From contig CABRGT010000003.1 in the NCBI GenBank assembly GCA_902470475.1, forward strand, positions 1 through 64,000: a DNA stretch of 64,000 bases. The letters are read 5' to 3'. The stretch comes from an uncultured Porphyromonadaceae bacterium. GTDB lineage: Bacteria; Bacteroidota; Bacteroidia; Bacteroidales; Muribaculaceae. Made by a program: the position numbers and the translations under genes. The notes under the pieces are model-generated. The model searched no databases. It saw only the letters and a list, made by a program, of their open reading frames with translations, and was not told the origin of the DNA. Below, one piece after another: positions 36,625-44,119 of the stretch (the first letter of the stretch is position 1; each line of letters opens with the position of its first letter).

Positions 36625-36650
36625 CCCCGCAATGGCCGGGCCATGCGGGG
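36625..36650 (-). terminator. Terminator of the ferredoxin gene
   Basis: GC-rich stem (CCCCGC-A-ATGGC with GCCAT-GCGGGG, one bulged base, loop CGG) followed on the minus strand by ATTTTTATC, a classic intrinsic terminator. Confidence 0.8.
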
Positions 36651-36677
36651 AATACCGGGTATTAAACCGTAATTTCC

Positions 36678-36848
36678 TTATTGGGGAGGCAGGATGGCGT
36701 CGTTAGGACATACTGCTGCGCACGAACCGCATTCGATGCAGGTATCCGGATCGATGTGGTAGATGTCGCCCTCGGAGATTGCTTCTACAGGGCATTCGGG
36801 CAGGCAGGTGCCGCATGCCACGCATGAATCTGTGATTACGTAAGCCAT
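36678..36848 (-). CDS. 2x[4Fe-4S] ferredoxin, 56 residues
   Basis: Starts MAYVITDSCVACGTCLPECP and has a second cluster motif CIECGSCAAVCPNDAI. Two CxxCxxCxxxCP motifs mark a bacterial-type low-potential ferredoxin that carries electrons in the cytoplasm. It has its own promoter and a strong terminator, so it is a stand-alone gene between rpsP and trxB. Confidence 0.93.
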   Translation of the reverse strand: MAYVITDSCVACGTCLPECPVEAISEGDIYHIDPDTCIECGSCAAVCPNDAILPPQ

Positions 36849-36899
36849 TGTTGTTTAAAATTTTAGGTAATTAATACGTATTAAATGAGTTTTACGGTG

Positions 36900-36907
36900 C
36901 AAATTTA
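36900..36907 (-). promoter_or_regulatory. Promoter -7 element of the ferredoxin gene
   Basis: TAAATTTG on the minus strand, 51 bases upstream of the ferredoxin start, matches TAnnTTTG. Confidence 0.55.
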
Positions 36908-36946
36908 CTCAATTTTTTTAATTGCAACGCGTCTTTAGAGACTTTT

Positions 36947-37888
36947 TCACGGGTTCTCGATCAAAAATTTTTCTGCGTCGAGTGCGGCGCGGCATCCCGA
37001 TCCGGCTGCAACGACGGCCTGTCGGTATATCGGATCGGCCACATCGCCGGCTGCGAACACGCCAGGAACGCTGGTGGCTGTTGTCGGGGCTTTGACCTTT
37101 ATGAAGCCGGATTCGTCAAGATCGAGCTGGCCGGCGAAAAGATCGGTGCTGGGCTTATGTCCGATCGCGAGAAAGAATCCGTCGATATCAATTTCGTATG
37201 TATCCTCTTTGTCGGTCCCTATGTGCTCTACGACACGGGCTTTCTGAAGGGTATCGCTACCTTGTAGAGCTACCGTATTGGTGTTGAACAAGATGTGGAT
37301 CTTCGGGTTGGAGAGTACACGCTCTTGCATGACTTTGGATGCGCGCAGGCGGTCCTTGCGCACGATCAGATAGACCTTCGAGGCCAGCGAAGCGAGGTAT
37401 AGGGCCTCCTCGCAGGCAGTATCGCCTCCGCCTACTACGGCAACGGTACGGTTGCGGTAGAAGAAGCCGTCGCAAGTGGCGCATGCCGACACGCCCATGC
37501 CGCGGAAACGTTCCTCGTCTGCAAGTCCGAGATAGCGGGCGGTAGCACCGGTCGAGATAATTATGGTGTCGGCAGAGAATGTGTCTCCTGAGTCGAGTTT
37601 GCCTTTAAACGGGCGCTGGGATAGCTCGACTTCGGTTACGAGGCCGCTGCGTATGTCGGCGTCGAAGCGTTGGGCCTGCGCGCGCAGATCCTCCATCAGC
37701 TTCGGGCCCGTCACGCCGTCGGGATAGCCCGGGAAATTCTCCACATCTGTGGTCGTGAGCAACTGGCCGCCGGGAGCCGGTCCTTCGATCACCACCGGCC
37801 GAAGTCCGGCCCGCGATGCATATATGGCCGCCGTATAGCCGGCGGGGCCGGAGCCTATGATGATGCATTTTGTCTTTATTTCTGCCAT
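36947..37888 (-). CDS. trxB: Thioredoxin-disulfide reductase
   Basis: FAD/NADPH flavoprotein of 313 residues. FAD motif GSGPAGYTAAIYASRAGL at the N-terminus, redox-active CATCDG near residue 136, NADPH motif VVGGGDTACEEALYL, and C-terminal GVFAAGDVADPIYRQ. It reduces thioredoxin in the cytoplasm. It precedes the ferredoxin gene but is separated from it by that gene's own promoter. Confidence 0.95.
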   Translation of the reverse strand: MAEIKTKCIIIGSGPAGYTAAIYASRAGLRPVVIEGPAPGGQLLTTTDVENFPGYPDGVTGPKLMEDLRAQAQRFDADIRSGLVTEVELSQRPFKGKLDSGDTFSADTIIISTGATARYLGLADEERFRGMGVSACATCDGFFYRNRTVAVVGGGDTACEEALYLASLASKVYLIVRKDRLRASKVMQERVLSNPKIHILFNTNTVALQGSDTLQKARVVEHIGTDKEDTYEIDIDGFFLAIGHKPSTDLFAGQLDLDESGFIKVKAPTTATSVPGVFAAGDVADPIYRQAVVAAGSGCRAALDAEKFLIENP

Positions 37889-37913
37889 AGTGCTATGTTT
37901 TTCTGTTAGTCGT

Positions 37914-38546
37914 TTATCTTAAATCGATGATTTCCGATGCCGGATATTTTACATTGTCGTAGGTAAATGTCTTTGCTGCGGGTCTTTTGCCTTGGGTTAC
38001 GGATGTCACGACCGCGGCCATGGTATGGCCGTTGCCCAATGTGACTATGACTTTTGACGGCATGTATGTCTTCGGATCTATTGTCACTACTGCCTTGCGT
38101 ATTGCGGCAGTACGGTTTCGGGAAGTCATCTCAATTTCGATTCCGTTCCCGGCAAGCCGTTTCACATCGTAAGTCTTGCTGTAGAAGTTCAGTATTGAGA
38201 ACGGATTGCATTCCATCAGTTCTTCTGCTGTCGGGTCAGTTATATTCAGCTCGCGGTTGCTCTTGACATAGGTCCACTGTGTCACGCCGTTGTACCACAC
38301 GGCGATCTCAGGACTCTCCATCATGAATTTTTCATGCGATATCTTCATGGTGTAGTCACTGCGCTGCCCCTCGGCACTCAGTGTGAATTTCACGTCAAGC
38401 GACTCGGCGCTGTTGACTTTTCCGGCGCATCTGGCAATGATCTGCTGCGCTGTTTCCGCTGCAATCACGTCCGTAGGACATGCGAGGAAAAACAGAAGCA
38501 GTATGTTGACTAATGTTATCCGTCTCATAACACACATAACGTTCAT
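37914..38546 (-). CDS. LolA-like periplasmic lipoprotein carrier
   Basis: A signal peptide (ending near residue 30, IAAETAQ) precedes a LolA-type half-barrel: SLDVKFTLSAEGQ, KISHEKFMMESPEIAVWYNGVTQWTY, and PSKVIVTLGNG. The family shuttles lipoproteins from LolCDE to the outer membrane. Sequence identity to classical LolA is low, as in other Bacteroidetes. ATG codons at 38546, 38537 and 38528 are all possible starts. It follows ftsK by 14 bases, the same order as in many bacteria (ftsK-lolA), which supports the call. Confidence 0.78.
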   Translation of the reverse strand: MNVMCVMRRITLVNILLLFFLACPTDVIAAETAQQIIARCAGKVNSAESLDVKFTLSAEGQRSDYTMKISHEKFMMESPEIAVWYNGVTQWTYVKSNRELNITDPTAEELMECNPFSILNFYSKTYDVKRLAGNGIEIEMTSRNRTAAIRKAVVTIDPKTYMPSKVIVTLGNGHTMAAVVTSVTQGKRPAAKTFTYDNVKYPASEIIDLR

Positions 38547-38560
38547 TTCGAGGCAAAGGT

Positions 38561-41107
38561 TTAGATTGAAGCCAGGAGTGATTCGAGGGCTTCGGGAGTC
38601 ACCAGTACGGCACGTGGCTTCTGACCGTCGGCCGGACCTACTATGCCGGCGGCCTCCAGCTGGTCCATGATCTTTCCGGCCTTGTTGTAGCCTATGGCAA
38701 AGCGACGCTGCAGGAGTGACACCGAAGCTGTCGGATTCTGGGCCAGAAAACGGGCACAGTCGTCGAACAGATCATCGCGTTTGGAAAGATCCACACTGCC
38801 CGGTGCTATCGAATTTTTGTCGTTCTCGGGTTCGGGAAGCATATACGGAGTCGGATAAGCAGTCTGGCGGCTGATGAATTCCACCAGATTCTCGACTTCC
38901 GGGGTGTCGATAAACGCGCACTGTACGCGTTCCATCATGGAATTATGGCTGAACAGCATGTCGCCCATTCCTATGAGCTGATTCGCTCCCGGACAGTCGA
39001 GGATAGTCCGCGAGTCAATGCTCGAGGAGGTTCGGAATGCCAGGCGTGCCGGGAAGTTGGCTTTTATAATACCGGTGATGACATCAGTCGAGGGACGCTG
39101 CGTGGCGATGATCATGTGCATGCCGACTGCGCGTGCTTTCTGGGCGATTCGGGCTATGTGCAGCGATATGTCTTTTCCTGCAACCATGATCAGGTCGGCG
39201 AACTCGTCGACTATGATCACGATGTACGGCATAAACTTGTGCCCTTTTTCAGGATTGAGTACGCGCCGGCAGAATTTGTCATTGTACTCCTTGATATTGC
39301 GTACGCCGGCCTTGCGCAGCAGTTCGTAGCGGCTGTCCATCTCGACGCAAAGGGCGCTCAGAGTCTGGAGCGCTTTGGAAGGCTCGGTGATGATGGCGTC
39401 TTCCTCTTCGGGCAGTTTGGCCAGGTAATGGTTCTCGATCTGCGAATAGAGGCTGAATTCGACCATTTTCGGATCGATAAGCACGAATTTCAGCTCTCCG
39501 GGATGCTTCTTGTAAAGAAGCGATGCTATTATACAGTTGAGGCCTACCGATTTACCCTGACCGGTGGCACCGGCTACAAGCAGGTGAGGCATCTTGGCGA
39601 GATCGGCGATGAACACATCGTTACTGATCGTCGCGCCGAGAGCCATCGGCAGTTCCATGCGGCAGTCACGGTATTTCTGAGAATTGATGATGTTGCGCAT
39701 GGACACGATCTGCGGAGTGCGGTTTGGGACCTCGATGCCGACAGTGCTTTTGCCGCGGATAGGAGCGATAATTCGTATGCCAAGTGCTTCGAGACTGCGG
39801 GCTATATCCTCTTCGAGACGTTTGATCTGCGCGATGCGCACACCTTCGGCCGGCACGATTTCGTACAGAGTCACAGTCGGCCCGACAGTGGCTTCGACAC
39901 GGGCTATCTGTATGCCGTAGCTCTGCAGTGTATCGATTATCATGTTCTTGTTGTCTTCCTGTTCCTGCGGATTGTAATCATTGGTCACAGGGCGGTCGAT
40001 AAGCAGATCTACTCCGGGAAAACGATAATGGCTGAGCTCGTCGCGGATACTGTATGGCGAAGCGGGGAGTTCGGCAGAGTTTACTTCGTCCCCCGCTTCC
40101 TGATTTTCGCCGAGTGCTGCCGCGTTGATTATGAACTGCGGTTTTTCACCGGCAGATGCGGCGACCGGCGGTTCGGTGTGTGCTTCCTCGTCATCGATTG
40201 TGAATCCTATGTCTGATACCGCTTTTTTCACAGGTTCGGATTCAAGTGTGAGCGTCATGGCCTTGGGCTTCTGCGGTTCGGGGCGCTGACCCGCCGGAGC
40301 CGGGGCGACATTATCCGACGGTGTGTCGGGAATATCGGTTATTACAGGTTCGGGATGTCGTGCGCGCGAGGCGGCGTCGCCCATAGCTGCACGAGCCTTC
40401 GATATGCGGCCGCTCATGTTGTTGACTATTGCCGTGATCTGGGTGAGATACATTACGGTAAGCAGTCCGATCAGCGTCAGTGTTACTGCGTAGGCCAGCA
40501 GCGCGTTGCCGTAGCGGAACAGCCATTGGTTGATGTAGCGCCCATGGTTTCCGCCCCAGTTGATTGTCGAGTCGAGATTGTATGTGAATAGTCCGAGGAT
40601 TATTGATACGGCGATGCCGGTGAAGAGACACCTGAAAGTAAAGGCCCAGAATTTCAGCCTGATTATGCCGAACAGAGAGAGAGACATACAGCCCAGATAG
40701 AAGACCAGCACGAACGAGCCGAGACCGAGGCCGTCGACAAGCAGCAAGTGGGCCAGTGTCGCGCCTGAAGCCCCTCCGGCATTCTCTACGGGCAGCCCGG
40801 AGTCAACCAGTTGCACGAGAGTCTGTCCTTCGACCGCACTTTGATCGGATATGCCTGATTTCAGATAGCTGATCGATACAATCAGAGTTACTACGCACAG
40901 CACGGCGAGAACCACGCCAAGCATCATGCGTGTGCGCGGAGCCGTAAAGAAAGCCACCGCAGGGTTGACCTGTTTGCGGTATCCGACCGGCTGCGACGGC
41001 TTTTCGGGTCGCTGCGACGGGCGAGGTTTGCGCATGGTTCTTTTTGCCGTCTTTTCTTCGGTTTTCGAGTTCAGTGTGTCGATATCCAGAGGGTTGAGTG
41101 AATTCAT
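38561..41107 (-). CDS. ftsK: DNA translocase FtsK
   Basis: Septal DNA pump, 848 residues. About four membrane helices lie in residues 55-230, then a Pro/Glu-rich linker, then the motor: GATGQGKSVGLNCIIASLL (Walker A), VIIVDEFADLIM (Walker B) and IATQRPSTDVITG. The C-terminal gamma winged helix (DLFDDCARF ... SVSLLQRRFAIGYNKAGKIM) binds KOPS-like sites. The linker is short. Confidence 0.95.
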   Translation of the reverse strand: MNSLNPLDIDTLNSKTEEKTAKRTMRKPRPSQRPEKPSQPVGYRKQVNPAVAFFTAPRTRMMLGVVLAVLCVVTLIVSISYLKSGISDQSAVEGQTLVQLVDSGLPVENAGGASGATLAHLLLVDGLGLGSFVLVFYLGCMSLSLFGIIRLKFWAFTFRCLFTGIAVSIILGLFTYNLDSTINWGGNHGRYINQWLFRYGNALLAYAVTLTLIGLLTVMYLTQITAIVNNMSGRISKARAAMGDAASRARHPEPVITDIPDTPSDNVAPAPAGQRPEPQKPKAMTLTLESEPVKKAVSDIGFTIDDEEAHTEPPVAASAGEKPQFIINAAALGENQEAGDEVNSAELPASPYSIRDELSHYRFPGVDLLIDRPVTNDYNPQEQEDNKNMIIDTLQSYGIQIARVEATVGPTVTLYEIVPAEGVRIAQIKRLEEDIARSLEALGIRIIAPIRGKSTVGIEVPNRTPQIVSMRNIINSQKYRDCRMELPMALGATISNDVFIADLAKMPHLLVAGATGQGKSVGLNCIIASLLYKKHPGELKFVLIDPKMVEFSLYSQIENHYLAKLPEEEDAIITEPSKALQTLSALCVEMDSRYELLRKAGVRNIKEYNDKFCRRVLNPEKGHKFMPYIVIIVDEFADLIMVAGKDISLHIARIAQKARAVGMHMIIATQRPSTDVITGIIKANFPARLAFRTSSSIDSRTILDCPGANQLIGMGDMLFSHNSMMERVQCAFIDTPEVENLVEFISRQTAYPTPYMLPEPENDKNSIAPGSVDLSKRDDLFDDCARFLAQNPTASVSLLQRRFAIGYNKAGKIMDQLEAAGIVGPADGQKPRAVLVTPEALESLLASI

Positions 41108-41135
41108 TGTAATATATCAGGAGAGATTATAAATA

Positions 41136-41780
41136 TTAAAGTGAGGCCATTTCGGCAATTACGCGCTTGGGGTCGGGCGCCGAGAAGACGGCGCTGCCTG
41201 CCACAAGTACGTCAGCTCCCGCAGCTGCAAGATCTGGTGCGTTCGCAGGTGTTACGCCGCCGTCGACCTCGATCAGTGCATTGGATCCGCTTCTGGTGAT
41301 AAGTTCTTTAAGGCGCCGTATCTTGTCAATGGTACGAACGATGAACTTCTGCCCTCCAAATCCGGGATTCACCGACATGAGCAGAACCATATCGACTTCG
41401 CAGATGATGTCTTCGAGCATCACGACCGGGGTTGACGGATTAAGAGTCACAGCAGCCTTCATCCCGGCAGCTTTTATTGCGTTGATTGTCCGGTCGAGAT
41501 GGATACATGCTTCCTGATGGACATTCATTATAGCTGCGCCGCAATCGCGTACGGCGCCGATGTAATTCTGAGGATTGACGATCATCAGATGTACGTCGAG
41601 CGGTTTGTCGGTGAGTTTCGATACGGCTTTTATTACCGGAAAACCGAAAGAGATGTTCGGTACGAACACACCGTCCATGACGTCGCAGTGCAGCATTCCG
41701 GCCTGCGATTCGTTGCACATGCGTATATCACGCTCAAGATTGCCGAAATCGGCACTTAACAACGAAGGCGACACTATCAT
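41136..41780 (-). CDS. rpe: Ribulose-phosphate 3-epimerase
   Basis: TIM-barrel enzyme of the pentose phosphate pathway. SPSLLSADFGNL, HCDVMDGVFVPN, DVHLMI, LLMSVNPGFGGQKF and VDGGVTPAN carry the metal ligands and catalytic Asp residues. I start at the ATG at 41780 (MIVSPSLLS), giving 214 residues, the family norm. It overlaps the stop of the DedA gene by four bases (ATGA). Confidence 0.95.
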   Translation of the reverse strand: MIVSPSLLSADFGNLERDIRMCNESQAGMLHCDVMDGVFVPNISFGFPVIKAVSKLTDKPLDVHLMIVNPQNYIGAVRDCGAAIMNVHQEACIHLDRTINAIKAAGMKAAVTLNPSTPVVMLEDIICEVDMVLLMSVNPGFGGQKFIVRTIDKIRRLKELITRSGSNALIEVDGGVTPANAPDLAAAGADVLVAGSAVFSAPDPKRVIAEMASL

Positions 41781-42460
41781 AATTTGTCCTCCTGATTCTT
41801 TTTGGGTGGAAACAGCAGTCGATATGTAATGAAGCCGACACATATCACGCCGATGCCGAGTCCGATCATCGAAAGATAGCCGTTGTATTCCTCCACCTTA
41901 TTGAATAGATCGGCGAGAGGAACCATTGTGGAGAGCCACCAGCCGAGAGCGGCGAGTATGGCATTCCATACCAGGGCGCCGAGTCCTGTAAAAATTATAA
42001 ACATAAGCACGTTCATACGCGCCAGACCGGCCGGAATCGAGATCAGCTGACGCACGGCCGGTATCAGACGTCCGATAAACGTCGAGATTGCTCCGTGTTT
42101 GTCAAAGTATTTTTCAGCTTTCTCTACTTTTTCCGTATTGATCAGGCAGGCATGTCCGAAGCGGGAATTGGCAAATTTGTATACCAGCGGGCGTCCGATC
42201 CATAACGACAGATAGTAGTTGATCAGCGCACCGACAATGGCTCCGGCTGTGGCTACCGCTACTATGCCGAATACGTTCATGTCGTCGCGTGTGCAGGCAA
42301 GATAAGCTGCCGGTGGCACCACTACTTCCGAGGGGAACGGGATGAATGAGCTCTCGATTACCATGAAAATAAACACAAACCAATAGTTGGCATTTTCTAC
42401 GAACCACTGAAAAAAATCAGCGGCATCAAAAAGCGCGAGAGGGATTGTCAGATCTATCAT
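41777..42460 (-). CDS. DedA family membrane protein
   Basis: A 227-residue inner-membrane protein with the DedA core: ESSFIPFPSEVVVPPAAYLA near residue 36, then GRLIPAVRQLISIPAGLARM and ALVWNAILAALGWW. DedA/VTT proteins are linked to lipid-carrier (undecaprenyl phosphate or phosphatidylethanolamine) flipping. It is first in an operon with rpe. Confidence 0.9.
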   Translation of the reverse strand: MIDLTIPLALFDAADFFQWFVENANYWFVFIFMVIESSFIPFPSEVVVPPAAYLACTRDDMNVFGIVAVATAGAIVGALINYYLSLWIGRPLVYKFANSRFGHACLINTEKVEKAEKYFDKHGAISTFIGRLIPAVRQLISIPAGLARMNVLMFIIFTGLGALVWNAILAALGWWLSTMVPLADLFNKVEEYNGYLSMIGLGIGVICVGFITYRLLFPPKKNQEDKL

Positions 42461-42480
42461 TTTTTTGTCTATTTACACTG

Positions 42481-42488
42481 CAAATTTA
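42481..42488 (-). promoter_or_regulatory. Promoter -7 element of dedA-rpe
   Basis: TAAATTTG on the minus strand, 20 bases upstream of the dedA start, matches TAnnTTTG. Confidence 0.5.
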
Positions 42489-42562
42489 CACAAAAATTCT
42501 CGACTTTTTCTATTTTGTCATGAATGTATCAGTAAATTTTTTCAAATTCCGTAAATTATTGC

Positions 42563-42570
42563 TACCTTTG
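42563..42570 (+). promoter_or_regulatory. Promoter -7 element of the MATE gene
   Basis: TACCTTTG matches TAnnTTTG and lies 107 bases upstream of the ATG at 42678, leaving an unusually long leader. Confidence 0.6.
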
Positions 42571-42580
42571 CACCCGATTC

Positions 42581-42658
42581 ATCGGAGGGCCGATAGTCGC
42601 AACTATTTTGGCTGGATAAGATGTCGGGTGCGCCCGGTTTCTTATCCGTCATTTTTTT
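42581..42658 (+). promoter_or_regulatory. Structured leader with terminator-like hairpin (candidate attenuator) before the MATE gene
   Basis: A first hairpin, ATCGG-AGGG-CCGAT (42581-42594), is followed by a larger one: GGATAAG (42614-42620) pairs with CTTATCC (42641-42647) around an inner CGGG-TGCG-CCCG (42625-42636). A run of seven T begins at 42652. This looks like an intrinsic terminator between promoter and gene, 20 bases before the start. No gene ends upstream on this strand, so it is not a leftover terminator. The ligand or trigger is unknown. Confidence 0.6.
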
Positions 42659-42677
42659 ATATACGTTTGATAAATCT

Positions 42678-44024
42678 ATGGAGAATTCAGAAAAGACAGG
42701 ACTCGACTATGCCGGGGGCAAAATTGGCCGGCTTTTCTCAAAAATGTTCTTCCCTACTCTATTGGGGTTAATTTTTAATGCACTGATTACAATAGTCGAC
42801 GGCATATTTGTCGGGCGCGGTGTCGGAGCCGACGGCATTGCCGCCGTCAATATCATAGCCCCACTGTATATGATAGTCACCGGCTGCGGCCTCATGTTCG
42901 GTATCGGATCTTCGGTGGTAGCTGGAATAGCGTTGGCGCAGGATGCCGGTCGCAAGGCTGCTGTCAGTGTCACGCAAGGATGTGTTTTTTCGTCAGTCCT
43001 GATTCTTGCGCTGATAGCAGTTCTCGCCGTGTTTCCCGAAGGCACGGCAAAGTTGCTCGGCTGTTCTCCTGAACTCATGCCGCATGCGCTCGACTATCTG
43101 ACATGGCTGATTCCCGGAATGTTCTTCTTGTGCTTCGAATGCATCGGTATGATGGTGATCCGTCTTGACGGTTCGCCTAAATACGCCATGTTCTGTAATA
43201 TAATACCGGCCGTCATCAATATAGTCCTTGATTACTGGCTCGTGTTTCCGTGCGGCATGGGTGTTAAGGGAGCCGCGATAGCCACATCGGCCAGCATCGC
43301 TATCGGAGGTCTGATGGTACTCGTGTATTTTCTGCGGTTCTCCTATGTAATAAAGTTCATATGGAGCGGCAAAGGCTTCTTCTCGAATATCTGGCATCAG
43401 GTGCGGATAGGTTCGTCGGCATTTGTCACCGAGATAGCCATGTCAGTGATGATGCTGACAGGCAACTTTATGTTTATGAAATACTACAGCGAGGCCGGTG
43501 TGGCCGCGTTCAGCATCGCCTGCTATCTTTTCCCGCTTATATTTATGATGAGCAATGCCGTGGCCCAGTCGGCACAGCCTATAATCAGTTTCAACTATGG
43601 AGCTAATGCGTTCGGCCGTGTCTCGCAGACGTTCGCGCTAAGCATAAAGGTCGCCGCCCTGTGCGGCATGATCTCATTTCTGTCGATAGCGTTTTTCTCG
43701 CGTGGCATTGTATCCATGTTCATTTCTCCCGACTGCGCTGCAGGGCGGCTCGCTTCCGCCGGTCTTCCGGTGTATGCTGTCTGCGCGGTGTTCTTTGCCG
43801 TCAACATTTCATTCATCGGTTATTATCAGAGCATCGACAAGGCTGTAAAGGCAATGTTTTTCACGTTGATGCGCGGTGTCGTGGTGCTGGTACCCATGTT
43901 CTGTATTCTACCCGGAATATTTGGAGCCAACGGCCTTTGGGCCGCCATTCCGGCATCCGAAGTACTGACCCTCGTGACAATTGTCCTTAATTACTGTTAT
44001 TCAAGAAAACACTCGCGGGTATAA
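42678..44024 (+). CDS. MATE family efflux transporter
   Basis: A 448-residue, twelve-helix transporter. KMFFPTLLGLIFNALITIVDGIFVGR near the N-terminus (residues ~17-45) and SAFVTEIAMSVMMLTGNF after the middle give the two pseudo-repeats of MATE proteins, with AQSAQPIISFNYGA as the conserved second-half signature. It exports organic cations or drugs using Na+ or H+. I use the ATG at 42678; the upstream GTG/ATG codons lie inside the hairpin leader. Confidence 0.88.
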   Translation: MENSEKTGLDYAGGKIGRLFSKMFFPTLLGLIFNALITIVDGIFVGRGVGADGIAAVNIIAPLYMIVTGCGLMFGIGSSVVAGIALAQDAGRKAAVSVTQGCVFSSVLILALIAVLAVFPEGTAKLLGCSPELMPHALDYLTWLIPGMFFLCFECIGMMVIRLDGSPKYAMFCNIIPAVINIVLDYWLVFPCGMGVKGAAIATSASIAIGGLMVLVYFLRFSYVIKFIWSGKGFFSNIWHQVRIGSSAFVTEIAMSVMMLTGNFMFMKYYSEAGVAAFSIACYLFPLIFMMSNAVAQSAQPIISFNYGANAFGRVSQTFALSIKVAALCGMISFLSIAFFSRGIVSMFISPDCAAGRLASAGLPVYAVCAVFFAVNISFIGYYQSIDKAVKAMFFTLMRGVVVLVPMFCILPGIFGANGLWAAIPASEVLTLVTIVLNYCYSRKHSRV

Positions 44025-44050
44025 TTTTTTTGATCGGTTTGTCACTTTTC

Positions 44051-44097
44051 AACATATGTTGACGTCATATATGTGACGTCGCTGTAATTTTGCAGCG
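44051..44097 (+). promoter_or_regulatory. Palindrome-rich promoter/operator of the outer-membrane barrel gene
   Basis: Three palindromes are stacked here. AACATATGTT is at 44051-44060. GACGTCA-N6-TGACGTC is at 44061-44080. CGCTG-N8-CAGCG (44080-44097) encloses the -7 element TAATTTTG at 44085-44092. The nearest TTG (44059-44061) is 23 bases upstream, so a bound dimer would cover the -33 region. Confidence 0.6.
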
Positions 44098-44119
44098 AAA
44101 TTATTTATAGACATAAGAA

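Noticed and set aside
38945..40216. 423-codon open frame on the plus strand inside ftsK
   Set aside because: It is antisense to a clear ftsK motor domain and rich in His/Gly/Asp in the way mirror frames are.
42570..42631. A complete two-state riboswitch model for the MATE leader
   Set aside because: The 5' pairing arm begins inside the promoter -7 box, so part of it may not be transcribed. Only the terminator-like hairpin was kept as a feature.
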